Position numbers and translations under genes: made by a program
Notes under the pieces: generated by a model
What the model was told of the DNA's origin: nothing
What the model saw: the letters and a program-made list of their open reading frames with translations, nothing else
The model's database searches: none
Shown: positions 35,240-46,107 of the stretch, piece after piece
Layout of the letters: each line of letters starts with the position of its first letter
Position numbering within the stretch: position 1 is the stretch's first letter
NCBI GenBank assembly: GCA_030765065.1
Contig: CM060986.1
Span: 136,927,142 to 136,991,141, forward strand
Reading direction: 5' to 3'
Length of the DNA: 64,000 nucleotides
From: Deroplatys truncata
Taxonomy: Eukaryota; Arthropoda; Insecta; Mantodea; Mantidae

Positions 35240-36714
35240 CAATGCAAAGAAGACTTGTAATTATGTGTAATTGAAGTATGTAATAAACAGGACTTATTGA
35301 ATTTATATCCTTAATATGTTGTTTGCAGTTTTATTGAATAAACATATTTATTCTCCAATTCTTACTTGAATTATATAAATGTGCTCCTAAGCTAACAATT
35401 TCTATAAATAAAGAATATAAAACAGGGTTAAAACCATAACGCATTTGGTTTTTGCATACATATGAAACAATTTCTTAGATTTTTTACTTATGATTATTAA
35501 CATTTCCAGCTATTCAGTTGATTTGTTTTGGAAGTTTCAATGTTATGATTCATGTTATATGCACTTGAAGGTATTAATAAAAACTGTTTAAACATTTCAT
35601 GACAATTATTTAACTTCCATGTAATAAATACTTTTTGAGGTCTCCCAGAATACACCTGGATAGTTGGACAAGTAATCTTATACCTGGGTGATTAAAGGTT
35701 AAAATAGAAATCATTGCGCTATAGCCGAATATAAAAATGGTGATAACTACCAATAGATTGGTCTTGTACATTTGCCAGTGGTATCGCAGCTCTACCTGTC
35801 TGTATTTTATTTGCCTCAAAGTGACTTAATAAAAGCTAAGAGGCCAATTATAACTAATGATAACAGTCACAGAGGTTGTAAATAGATGGTTAAGTCATTG
35901 TCGGTAGCAACACAGAAAATTTTCTTTTCAACACCAGAGATGGACGGTTTTTCATGATTTAAATCTAATTAAAATTTGAAAATTTTTGTAGAAGAATAGG
36001 GAGGGGCCTTAAGCCGGGTGAGCCCCCCTGTCTATGCCACTGGAATAGTCTCTGTACTGATATGAGAAGCTGAATCCACAAAGCGAGCTAAAATGTTTAT
36101 GTTCAAATGACATTTAAGTCACAATTTTGTCACTATGAGAGCAAAAGGTGTGATGGTAAGAACAGTTTTGATGCCACCATCACAGGAGTGTGACAATGGT
36201 GACCCATACAAAACATTTTTGATATGCCACACTGACATTCCTTAGCAATTTCATCATGAGAACACCTTTGTGGTGGCACCGCTGTTGCAGATTTTGCTGA
36301 AAAGCCACTGACATGTAGCACTGCTTTTACACAATTAATTTTATTACTGCGCTATTCAAATAGATGCGCTTGATATTTTAAGACTTCTGGATCATTATCA
36401 CAAATATTCTACTTGTGGTCCTAAACTTCAACACTGTGCTCAAGAGAGATCTAACAACATCTGTATTATTGAACGTTCCCTTTCACAAAATCTGAAACCT
36501 TAACATAAAGTAAAATCTTTATTAAGTTACTAAATTAGTTTAAGTGATTTAATGACCTCCTGTGGTGCACCCACATCCTCTTCATCCACAACTCCTTGTA
36601 GTGAAAGCTCCTCACGAGTATACAGTCAGGGCACAAAGTACATGGGGAAGCCAAGCACCAGGTTTTCACTTCTGACCATCGCTGAGGAATGTGAGCCATC
36701 ATGTGATCAGTAGC
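35240..36714. other. No recognised gene; faint similarity to 44.3-45.0 kb
   Basis: The segment 36110-36320 (repeated short blocks such as gatgccaccatca, gtgacaatggtga and aatttcatcatgag) resembles parts of 44380-45010 in word content and order. It could be an old repeat present on both sides of the minisatellite. I cannot define ends. Confidence 0.35.
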
Positions 36715-37922
36715 TTAAGGCAGTACACAAAAATCGAAAAGTAACTTCCCCAGTAACTTTATTCGTTATGTGTACATCCTTAGAAATCTCAGTACACAAA
36801 AGGAAACACAGGAGAAGAGGAAATTGCGAAGTTACTTTTCCCCTTATCCTTATTCATTATATGTGCATCCTTAACAGTCCCCGAGGTTGCGGGTTCAAAC
36901 CCAGCTTAGGGCAATGGACTTTTTTCATACACAAAAATCCTTAGCATGGTTTCCTTCAGAAGGGAAGTAAAGCCGGTGGTCGTAGATTTACGGCACGTAA
37001 AAGAAACTCAAGCCTGATACAGAGGCCTCCAAGCAAAATTTCCGGCCTTTCACGCCCAATATAGAATGGGACGCTAAGGACCACAGCAGTTAAAGAGTGT
37101 CCTTAAATAAAACTCAATTTCAACCTTACCAGTCAAAGTATACAGGAGGAAACACAAGACGAGGAATTTGCAAAGTTACTTCCCTCTTTTCCCCTTATCC
37201 TATCCATTGTATGTACATCCTTAGCATCCCAAGTATACAATTAGGAAACACAAGAAGAGGAGTTTGCAAAGTTACTTTTCCCCTTACCTTATTTGTGTGT
37301 ACACTTTTAGCAGTCCAAGTATACAAAAGAAAAAACAAGGGAGAAAGAACCTTATCCTTATTCGTTATGTGCACATCCTTAGCATTCTTACATATATTTG
37401 AGGAAACACAAGGAGGAGAGGAATTTGTGAAGTTACTTTTCCCCTTATGCTTATTAATTATATATACATCCTTAGCAGTCCGAGTATACAGGAGGAAACA
37501 CAAGGAGATGAGGAATTTGTGAAGTTACTTTTCCCCTTATGCTTATTTGTGTGTACACTTTTAGCAGTCCATGTATACAAAAGAAAAACAAGGCAGAAAG
37601 GACCGTATCCTTATTTGTTATGTGCACATCCTTAGCACTCTTACATATATTTGAGGAAACACAAGGAGGGGAGGAATTTGTGAAGTTACTTTTCCCCTTA
37701 TGCTTATTAATTATATATACATCCTTAGCAGTCCGAGTATACAGGAGGAAACACAAGGAGATGAGGAATTTGTGAAGTTACTTTTCCCCTTATGCTTATT
37801 AATTATATATACATCCTTAGCAGTCTGAGTATACAGGAGGAAACACAAGGAGAAGAGAAATTTGTGAAGTTACTTTTCCCCTTATGCTTATTAATTATGT
37901 ATACATCCTTAGCAGTCCGAGT
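36715..37922 (+). repeat. Minisatellite array, left part, unit about 80-92 bp
   Basis: Repeats carry the blocks gtatacaggaggaaacacaa, gaagttacttttccccttat and tacatccttagcagtc. Unit starts near 37484, 37573, 37737 and 37829 give spacings of 82-92 bp. An S2 SINE (36873-37117) sits inside the left end. The array is cut at 37922 by the LTR element and continues at 43755. Open frames across it arise because the unit is short and has few stops; I do not consider them genes. Confidence 0.9.
36873..37117 (+). mobile_element. S2 SINE copy 4, inside the minisatellite
   Basis: The B box GCGGGTTCAAACCCAGC is followed by the S2 body (cttcagaagggaagtaaagc, ttacggcacgtaaaagaaac, tcacgcccaatatagaatgg) and an AAATAAAACTCAATTT tail. 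Minisatellite units flank it on both sides. Confidence 0.9.
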
Positions 37923-38293
37923 TGATACGGTAATTTGTATCATAAATTACCTAAATGTAAATAATGATTGTAATATGAATATGTATTTTTATGTGACATT
38001 GATATCAGAGGTTTATTAATTGTAATTATTATTGGTAAATAATAATATATGGCTTTACTGAAACTGTCAACAATAACGCAATAATGCAGCAATGGGGTGA
38101 GTTGTTTATCAGTACCGGGAACAAGGAAGTTACGTAATATTTCGCGCCTTTTCCGTTTAGAAGCTTCTAGAACATTTCCTAAAGCATATGTTTTCGTGTT
38201 TTTCATTGGATATTAAAATAGACGCTAATGTTGGCGCGTTTTATTAGCCAATAGCAGTTCATTTATAATCTTTGGGCATGTCAAGGAGTGGGA

Positions 38294-38302
38294 GTATATA
38301 AG
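38294..38302 (+). promoter_or_regulatory. LTR TATA box
   Basis: The sequence gtatataag occurs in the left LTR at the expected place and again in the right LTR at about 43199-43207. The nested element was inserted only ~20 bp after it, close to the likely transcription start, so the left LTR promoter is separated from gag by 1.5 kb. Confidence 0.6.
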
Positions 38303-38321
38303 CCAGGTTTGAGGTAGCTTT

Positions 38322-39380
38322 GGCCGCCACAGTGTTGTCATCTGTGGAGTACCGAGGGACCTGCCAGCACGCTTCGTGCTGGATGCTGCAAGGCAGCACT
38401 GGCGCTCTGCGATTCGGGCCTCCCGAATTTCTTCAAACAGAGGGCCAACACCGCTGGTTCGCCTCCATCTGGGCTCCGCCTCGGACGCTCAGGCGGCCTT
38501 GGGGTCAAGCCTGCCTCTCCTGGGGCAGTGCTTGCGCATCGAGGCCAGCAGGAGTGAACGACCGGTACCCTGCCGCCGCTGTTGTGGCTACGGTCACACA
38601 GCACAGGAATGCAACGCCGCACCTAGGTGCCACTACTGCGGGGCAGGCTGTCTAACTGCAAACTGTACCGCTCACGATCTCCGACGACGCCGCAAGTTCT
38701 GCGCCACTTGCTCTGGGCACACGCACTTCACGGGGCAGGCTCAGTGCCCCCTGTACCCCCGGAGCAAGCCACCAGCTGGGTCAGCTACGCTGACAGCTAC
38801 CACTAAACCGCCTCCGCCGACGACGCCCCGTGTAAGGGGAACCTCACAACTAACTCATCCAGAAATACAAGACACGCTGCCTGCAATGCAGGCTACTCTT
38901 CAAGACGTCACCGCCCGCTTGGCTGAGTTACGCTGTGCAACCAACACGCGCCTAGCGGCAGTGGAGGCCAAGCAGCGGACCTCGGCCAGGGCGATCTTCG
39001 CACTCTCCAAACAGATCTCAGACCTCCAGGGTGATGACGGGATCCTCGCGTCGGTCCAGCGCAAGCTGGCACGCATCGAGGACCACCTCGTCGAACCAGA
39101 TGACACAGAGGCGGAAAGCGACGACCGGCCCACGCGACTGGGAGCCCTTGAGGCCTCAGTTGCGGGGCTTCGAGAGCTCCATACCGAAACCAACAACTAC
39201 ATAGCACGAGAAGTTACATTTCTCAATGGAGAAACCCGCAAAATGATCAACGCACTCCGCAACCAGATTGAATATGCAATCATAGGCGAAGTCAGCAAAC
39301 TTCGTCAACCAACAACTGCTCCTACGGACTGGCCGGGCTCGACACCAAGAGGTCGCGCCAGGAACCCGAAGAACCACTGA
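38322..39380 (+). CDS. ORF1 protein of the ORF1-only retroelement (5'-truncated)
   Basis: This is an intact reading of 352 codons and a stop, open to the 5' truncation point. An internal Met lies at 38376. The domains in order are: an RRM-like fold region (VVICGVPRDLPARF to LGQCLRIEAS, about residues 6-78); three CCHC knuckles (CRRCCGYGHTAQEC, CHYCGAGCLTANC, and a third starting CATCSGHTHF); a Pro/Thr-rich linker (PPPPTTPR); and a long coiled coil rich in Ala, Leu, Glu and Arg (about residues 175-320). The RRM plus three knuckles is the layout of I/Jockey-type ORF1 proteins, which package element RNA; a coiled coil after the knuckles is less usual. It has no enzyme domain. Confidence 0.85.
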   Translation, partial: GRHSVVICGVPRDLPARFVLDAARQHWRSAIRASRISSNRGPTPLVRLHLGSASDAQAALGSSLPLLGQCLRIEASRSERPVPCRRCCGYGHTAQECNAAPRCHYCGAGCLTANCTAHDLRRRRKFCATCSGHTHFTGQAQCPLYPRSKPPAGSATLTATTKPPPPTTPRVRGTSQLTHPEIQDTLPAMQATLQDVTARLAELRCATNTRLAAVEAKQRTSARAIFALSKQISDLQGDDGILASVQRKLARIEDHLVEPDDTEAESDDRPTRLGALEASVAGLRELHTETNNYIAREVTFLNGETRKMINALRNQIEYAIIGEVSKLRQPTTAPTDWPGSTPRGRARNPKNH

Positions 39381-39754
39381 GTCACACACTTCACTCAACA
39401 CGGCAGCATCCTGGGAACTGCTGCCATACTACCACCCACGACTTCCTTTACCCTTCGCTCCTGAATTCCCAAGGGCGCAAGTAGGGCCTCGGTCATGCTT
39501 GCGTCCTGGCACCTTCCTTCACCCGGCTTAGGCTACGCCTGCCGAACAACCTATCACCTCAATCCGCCGGTGCAACAGCGGTACGGCCACATTATCACTC
39601 TGAATTTCCTCCTTTTTCCTTCTTCCATTTTTCATTCCGGTGGAGGAGTTTTTAGTGGGTATGCCGACTATTGGTGATTCCCACACTCTCAGTCTCGACT
39701 CCCATCGGGGCTGGGGTAAGTGAATAAATCATTTTCTCCTCCACTCGAAAAAAG

Positions 39755-39798
<44 letters not shown>
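39755..39798 (+). repeat. Poly(A) tail of the ORF1-only element
   Basis: 44 A bases without interruption, directly after the 3' UTR. Confidence 0.95.
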
Positions 39799-39801
<3 letters not shown>

Positions 39802-40334
39802 TTTCCCCCAGTTCAACAGAATTCTCAATACCATACACGTCGGTCGCCCAGTTCATCAAAATTTCTAGCACGTTACACATTATCTCCAGCCAGTCATTTC
39901 GTCATAAGTTACGCGCAGCAGAATTACGAGAATCTAAAGTATTATACAGTTAAATATATAAAGTTGAAGTACGTGAGTTAAAAGTGATAAGAAGTTATTA
40001 CAAACAGTTTCAGTTTGGCGAGTATCTATATCTATATGTAAATGTGTTAGTGAACGTGTTCTACAATAAAAGTTATAAAACCAATTTCTTCGTCAATATA
40101 ATTTCTGGACAAAAGATTCCTTTCCGATTCACACCCTGCAAGAGTTAAATGTCTACCTAAATAGCTAGCCAGAGGACATTTAAAATAAATTATTTCAAAA
40201 CTTATACAAATTGCTACGCCAGAGGGAGCTACGAACCAAACAACGAATGACGTCACAAGTTAATCAACGCGTGAAGTAGACAAACATACATAAACATCAC
40301 AAGCATCAATATAATTTGTAATACCGTCGCATAT

Positions 40335-40352
40335 TGGCGCCCAACGTGGGGC
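40335..40352 (+). promoter_or_regulatory. Primer binding site for tRNA-Lys
   Basis: TGGCGCCCAACGTGGGGC begins three bases after the left LTR. It is the exact complement expected for the 3' end of the common animal tRNA-Lys (CTT type). It shows where minus-strand DNA synthesis of this element would start. Confidence 0.92.
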
Positions 40353-40680
40353 GAAGTGACTAGGAAAGGAAAACGATGACCAGGAATGAAGCAGAGTAAC
40401 CAGGAATGCAGCGGTGAAATGATCTACAAGACGCAGATTCCAGAAACAAAAGGAACGACAGACTATACGGATGATTGGACATCGTAATTCCGAGATTACG
40501 AGGCAACAAGGAATTCAACTACAAAAACATCGAGACGACGTAGATTCATCACAACACAACGCAGAAGCGACATCAAATCTAGGAGAATGGGGCAGAACGC
40601 TGGACATCAAAGTAACAGCAACGGACAGCATAAGTAAGGTTAGAGTATCTTAATTTTTAAAAAAAAAAAAAGGTAAATAA

Positions 40681-42102
40681 ATGTTAATGAGGAGTGGTAG
40701 GATAAAAAAAACAATGGCTACCAATAATACAGAAGAAATAATTATGGAGGGAGATGATGTAACAGTTAGTTGTAATTCAATACAGGTTACAGGAAATAGC
40801 CCAGATTTTTTAGGATTTGAAGATGAAAATGTTAGTGCAGAAAGTGAGAATAGAATAGCAGGAAATGTTAATCCTGATACTATTATGATTATGGAAATGC
40901 TGAGAAATATGAGGGAAGATCTTAGTAAGAGTATTACAGATCAATTGAGGGAAGATATGCAAAAGAATAATGAGAAATTAGAACGAAAACTAACTCAGAA
41001 TAGTGAGAAATTAGAAAAACTAACTCAGAATATGGAAAAGAATAATAGGGAATTGAGAGAAGATATTGATAGGAGTTTAGAACAAAAACTAGATCAGAAT
41101 AAGAGAGAATTGAGGGAAGATATTGGTAAAAGCTTAGAACAAAACAGGGAAGAGATTGAAAAGAAATTCATGGAGCTAGATAGTAGTATGATTAGAATGA
41201 AAAATGAAAATCAAGAAATGATAGCACATGAAATAGGTGAAGTTTCAAAGAAAATGTTAGACATGAGCAGGGAAATATCTAACCAAAAAAGTGAGGTTAA
41301 TAATAAAATAGAGCATGTTAATGTAAAATGTACAGAGCTAGGTAGCCGAATGAGTAGCATTTCAAGTGAGTTAAAAGAGATGATGGAGGCTACAAATGCA
41401 GATTTAATACAGGTGCAAGTTAATTTCAGAGGGGAAATATCTGAAATTCAGAAGGAGTCAGAAAAACAGAGAAATAAATTGTTTGATGAAGTTAAAGATT
41501 TGTCTAAAGATTTGAATCAAAAGCTAACTTCTGAAATTAACAAACACCAAACTGTTCAAAATGAGAATAATAAAAAATTGGAACAGACAATAGAAAATCT
41601 GCAGGGTACTGTAAATAGATTAGAATTGAATTCAAGGGCAAATATATGTGATGTACATGTGTCAGATGTACAAAATAATGATAGAGGTAGTTCCTCAGGT
41701 ATGACAAATAATGTGAGTGATGCGGCAACTTCATCTATAGCTAATGCTGAAACTCAGAGTGCACAAGTTACACTAGAGAATTTAAATATGGTAATAGGGA
41801 ATTTGCAAAATTACAATCATATCTTAAGTGATTTTCCACTTCCAAAATTTAATGAAAACTCCAGTCCAGTACAGTTTAGTACAGATTTGTCAGAGTACTT
41901 TCAGAGTAAAAAGATAGCAGAAGAATTGAAAATGAAAGTTGTTAAAAGATGTATTGTTCAGGAAGCTGTAGATTGTTTTCAAATATTATCATGTGATGAA
42001 ATTTCAAATGAATACAAGAGGTTATTCATTAACAAAAATTTGAAGGTTAGGTTACGGCTACGAGTAATGTTTAGCCACCAACAATTTGATCCAGGAGGGT
42101 AA
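40681..42102 (+). CDS. Gag-like protein with long coiled coil; pol absent
   Basis: An intact 473-codon frame. Residues 75-330 are almost entirely charged heptad-like sequence (repeats of the type REDIxxSLEQ and LTQNSEKLEK), predicted to be a long coiled coil. A Ser/Asn-rich linker follows. Near residues 380-395 there is a short segment LPKFNENSSPVQFSTDL, the usual start of the retrotransposon gag core (LPKF.G....F). The core is then cut short: the last ~20 residues (ending SHQQFDPGG) look like a different protein end. I infer that a deletion removed the rest of gag and all of pol and joined the frame to the pol C-terminus. No zinc knuckle is present. The codon use is A-rich like the rest of the element. 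Confidence 0.82.
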   Translation: MLMRSGRIKKTMATNNTEEIIMEGDDVTVSCNSIQVTGNSPDFLGFEDENVSAESENRIAGNVNPDTIMIMEMLRNMREDLSKSITDQLREDMQKNNEKLERKLTQNSEKLEKLTQNMEKNNRELREDIDRSLEQKLDQNKRELREDIGKSLEQNREEIEKKFMELDSSMIRMKNENQEMIAHEIGEVSKKMLDMSREISNQKSEVNNKIEHVNVKCTELGSRMSSISSELKEMMEATNADLIQVQVNFRGEISEIQKESEKQRNKLFDEVKDLSKDLNQKLTSEINKHQTVQNENNKKLEQTIENLQGTVNRLELNSRANICDVHVSDVQNNDRGSSSGMTNNVSDAATSSIANAETQSAQVTLENLNMVIGNLQNYNHILSDFPLPKFNENSSPVQFSTDLSEYFQSKKIAEELKMKVVKRCIVQEAVDCFQILSCDEISNEYKRLFINKNLKVRLRLRVMFSHQQFDPGG

Positions 42103-42212
42103 ATAACAATGAGATGTAAAGTAAATGCTGGATAGGTAAAGATGACTTGCAGAGAAATGTATTGGAACGTAAGAGGGTTAATTATTTATATGTCATTTGA
42201 AAAGAGAAATAA

Positions 42213-42254
<42 letters not shown>

Positions 42255-42827
42255 AGAATTAAATTTTTAGTAACTGTAACAACATTTGAAAAATTAAGAA
42301 TGCAAAGATTTAAACTTAATATGATATTAAATTAAAAGTACATAAATACCATTCCAAGAGTATTGTTAAAATAAGTACAAAATAACAAAAATGAGTAAAG
42401 ATAATTGAAAAAAAAATATTTATGTAGTAAATAGAACATGTGACACAGTGCCTAGATTTAAGAGATGTAAATATTTGTGTAGAGGGTGAATATTTTGATA
42501 AAAAATGTTAAACAATTACAAAAATCTTAAATGTATAAATTTTTGTCAACAACTTAAAGTAAACAATTTGGTAGTAGTGATTAAATAATTTAGGGTAAAG
42601 TATTTGCTATAAAGAAAATGTTTTTGTGATGTTAGATTAATATCTAAATTAATTAAACAAGAGCCAGTAAGTAGTGGCGAGATAAAACATATGTCGTGTG
42701 TTAAATGCGTGTGAAGTGTTTAGTGAAAGTGATAGCGTGTGTTACAAGATTTAGGAGACTAAAAACAAAATTATAAAATTTCCAAACAGGTTATAAATAT
42801 TTATAATTATGTTTCTAGTGGGGCATA
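42103..42827 (+). other. Internal non-coding part of the LTR element
   Basis: AT-rich with a (TA)n run at 42214-42249. It has no reading frame of use and no pol motifs. The last bases before the right LTR (agtggggcata) are the best candidate for the polypurine tract. Confidence 0.7.
42214..42249. repeat. (TA)n microsatellite
   Basis: About 18 TA units in the internal part of the LTR element. Confidence 0.95.
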
Positions 42828-43754
42828 TGATACGGTAATTTGTATCATAAATTACCTAAATGTAAATAATGATTGTAATATGAATATGTATTTTTATGTG
42901 ACATTGATATCAGAGGTTTATTAATTGTAATTATTATTGGTAAATAATAATATATGGCTTTACTGAAACTGTCAACAATAACGCAATAATGCAACAATGG
43001 GGTGAGTTGTTTATCAGTACCGGGAACAAGGAAGTTACGTAATATTTCGCGCCTTTTCCGTTTAGAAGCTTCTAGAGCATTTCCTAAAGCATATGTTTTC
43101 GTGTTTTTCATTGGATATTAAAATAGACGCTAATGTTGGCGCGTTTTATTAGCCAATAGCAGTTCATTTATAATCTTTGGGCATGTCAAGGAGTGGGAGT
43201 ATATAAGCCAGGTTTGAGGTAGCTTTTTCCCCAGTTTAACAGAATTCTCAATACCATACACGACGGTCGCCCAGTTCATCAAAATTTCTAGCACATTACA
43301 CATTATCTCCAGCCAGTCATTTCGTCATAAGTTACGCGCAGCAGAATTACGAGAATCTAAAGTATTATACAGTTAAATATATAAAGTTGAAGTACGTGAG
43401 TTAAAAGTGATAAGAAGTTATTACAAACAGTTTCAGTTTGGCGAGTATCTATATCTATATGTAAATGTGTTAGTGAACGTGTTCTACAATAAAAGTTATA
43501 AAACCAATTTCTTCGTCAATATAATTTCTGGACAAAAGATTCCTTTCCGATTCACACCCTGCAAGAGTTAAATGTCTACCTAAATAGCTAGCCAGAGGAC
43601 ATTTAAAATAAATTATTTCAAAACTTATACAAATTGCTACGCCAGAGGGAGCTACGAACCAAACAACGAATGACGTCACAAGTTAATCAACGCGTGAAGT
43701 AGACAAACATACATAAACATCACAAGCATCAATATAATTTGTAATACCGTCGCA
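42828..43754 (+). repeat. Right LTR, 927 bp, complete
   Basis: It starts TGATACGG and ends CCGTCGCA, with TATA box near 43199 and a candidate poly(A) signal in ctacaataaaagtt near 43485. It matches the left LTR along its whole length with only scattered single-base changes. Confidence 0.95.
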
Positions 43755-44235
43755 GAGTATGCAGGAGGAAACACAAGGAGAAGAGGAATTAGTGGTTACT
43801 CTTCCCCTTATGCTTATTAATTATGTATACATCCTTAGCAGTCTGAGTATGCAGGAGGAAACACAAGGAGAAGTGATGATTATGATGAAATGGGGCTTAA
43901 GGTTATTAGCGCCCAACACAAGGAGAAGAGGAATTAGTGAAGTTACTTTTCCCCTTATGCTTATTAATTATGTATACATCCTTAGCAGTCCGAGTATACA
44001 GGAGGAAACTCAAGAAGAAGAGGAATTTGCAAAGTTACTTTTCCCCTTATCCTTATTCATTTAGTGTACATCCTTAGCAGTCCAAGTATACAGGAGGAAA
44101 CACAAGAAGACAAATTTGCAAAGTTACTTTTCTCCTTATCCTTATTTGTTATGTGTACATCCTTAGCAGTCTAAAAGTACCAGAGGAAACACAAGGAGGA
44201 GAGGAGTTTGCAAAGTTACTTATCCCCATATCTGC
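43755..44235 (+). repeat. Minisatellite array, right part
   Basis: About five further units of the same 80-92 bp repeat (gtatgcaggaggaaacacaa, gaagttacttttccccttat). One unit at 43874-43917 carries a 44-base insertion flanked on both sides by acacaaggagaag. Confidence 0.88.
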
Positions 44236-46105
44236 AATTTTTTTTTCTGTATATAGAATCCATATTTGCAATAAAACTTCTATTGCCTAAGTGGCATCAC
44301 TTTCAGTGCTCTCATTCCTGGACAACGTTTTGTGGCAATCACAAAATCCATCACATTCTGAAATGTCAAAAAAATTCAAGTTTCTCAGCAATGCTCATTC
44401 TCATAATGGCACTGATATGTGACTCTACTGCCAGGAGAGCAGATGCTGTAGTTGTCATAATCAAGATGGTTTTTGATGCTACCATCATAGTGTAGTCAGT
44501 GTGTCATATATTCAGATTCTTTCGCTCCATTACTATGAACTTCCACAGAAGAGAGAGTTTGCAATGTGGGAATTAAGATTTATGAATTCATGTTTTTTGC
44601 ATTAGAATTAGATGCACCTAGTTTTTTTTTGTTTTTTTTGTTTTTTAAGTAGAACTTCAATTATGCATCCATATCCCTTCATACCTGTTCTCTCCTCTTA
44701 GGCTATTGAACATCTACAAGCACAGTGTCCACCATGTTATGTGAAAAGCTATGAAAAACTAGCTTTCTCAGCCAATGCCAACAGATAATTTTTGTGACAG
44801 TGGGAGTAATTGTTTAAGCTCGTTCACAATGTCATTGTGAAGTTTCTTGTCATTAGGAAAAATGTTGCAATAGTGTCATAGCAAGAAAAGTTTCTGATGC
44901 TACAATACGCAGCCATGACAATGGTGATATTCAAAACTTTTGTTATGAGCAATCTTATTGTACCACTGACCTTCCAAAACTGCATTGTGAGAATAGGTTT
45001 GTGACAATATTGTCACATAATTAGAACTCAACCCCATGTAGTACCTACTGCTTGTATACCCTAGGCTTAGCAAGTTTTATCTAATATTATAGTGGTAACC
45101 TTTGATATTTTAGCATTTCTGGAACACTATCACCAGAAGTGCTGCATATGGTACTTGTCTCACAGCTATACTTCAAGAAGAGGCAAAAAGAGAAGAAAGA
45201 GAAATGTATAATTTACAATAACTGATAATTGCAAGCAAAATGCCCACCATGTTGTATTGAAATGCTATGAATTTTCTATTTCCTGAGCTAATCTTGCAAA
45301 TAAATGAATGAACTGACAGCGGCTGTAATGACATCAACACTGCATCACTTAATCATCATAAAAATGAATGGCACTTGCATAACATAACATTTGCTTGGAA
45401 GTTTGCTCAGAAGGGGTTACCCAGCAAGGTCTTTTGCTCGGATAATGGTGGAGTACAGAAAACTGCTCCAACTAGTTATGCAAATATATAAGGGAGTTCC
45501 AATTGCAAATATTTATATCTTTCATTTGACAAAACCATTAGATATTACTTCAACTGAATACCCCAGTGAATAATAATGGAGATGAAAATTGGCCTTCTTA
45601 TAACAATTTTCTACATTTTATATTTTAGTTAGCAAGACTTGACCCCATAATAGTAGTGAACCTAAGTGTCATTAAATAGATCATAGAAAATATTCTAATT
45701 ATAATATGTATTTACACATAGTTGAAGAATTAAAGCTCTAGTAGTAAAGTCAACTTATACATGACCAGAAAACTTTTCTATGTTTTTGTTTGGGCAATTA
45801 CAGACTGTTAAAATTATTACAATGCTAATTTTTTTATTAAATTATTACATAACATTATATGCCCACTGGAGGAACCTGTATCTTCTAAAGGGTGTGTTCC
45901 TTATCTCAGAGGTTTACTCCTCAAATATGAGAGGTAGGAGAGAAATCAAATATCTCCCATGGATCCACAGGCCAGGCAGAACAAGCTTGTTAGTTGTGAA
46001 AACAACTGTTCAGTAGGAAATTCCAAAATCAAATCCCTGGTCCTTCTAGTGGGGTTGTGCATAGTGCTAATTTCCCTGACCAGAGGTCCATTATGACAGA
46101 AAAAA
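44236..46105. other. No recognised gene
   Basis: AT-rich DNA with short open frames (44208-44495, 45391-45573, 45780-46016) lacking known motifs. The part 44380-45010 shares short words with 36110-36320. Confidence 0.4.
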
Positions 46106-46107
46106 AA

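Larger units (their letters stand above)
38321..39798 (+). mobile_element. ORF1-only non-LTR retroelement, young copy with poly(A)
   Basis: It is inserted in the left LTR with a 5-6 bp duplication (AGCTT). It consists of a 5'-truncated ORF1, stop at 39378-39380, a 3' UTR of about 370 bp and an A tract of 44 bases (39755-39798). The 3' UTR end (gtgggtatgccgactattgg, then ctccactcgaaaaaag) is the same as in the copy at 2571-3716. There is no ORF2. It is younger than the LTR element it interrupts. The pure A tail also points to recent insertion. Confidence 0.9.
37923..40331 (+). repeat. Left LTR, interrupted
   Basis: The segments are 37923-38320 (398 bp, equal in length to 42828-43225) and about 39799-40331. 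A TATA box (gtatataag, 38294-38302) lies upstream of the insertion point. The insertion created a short duplication, AGCTT, at 38316-38320 and 39799-39803. Confidence 0.92.
37923..43754 (+). mobile_element. LTR retrotransposon, gag-only, with nested retroelement
   Basis: The two LTRs begin TGATACGGTAATTTGTAT and end TAATACCGTCGCA. The flanking duplication is GAGT (37919-37922 and 43755-43758), in the minisatellite. The left LTR spans 37923-40331 and is interrupted by an ORF1-only retroelement; the right LTR spans 42828-43754. After removing the insert the two LTRs differ at only about half a dozen positions by eye. The internal part is 2.5 kb and has a primer binding site and one long gag-like ORF, but no protease, reverse transcriptase or integrase. 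The size and layout match non-autonomous 'terminal repeat with gag' elements. Confidence 0.92.

Noticed and set aside
36715..37922. CRISPR-like array
   Set aside because: The whole unit is repeated with drift; there are no constant repeats with unique spacers, and the DNA is eukaryotic.
37097..38019. Several overlapping open frames across the minisatellite, on both strands
   Set aside because: They follow the repeat unit, shift frame between units and read low-information peptides. They exist because the 80-92 bp unit has few stops.
38338..39401. Several minus-strand open frames of 80-99 codons
   Set aside because: They are antisense to the intact ORF1; high GC in that segment reduces stops in all frames.
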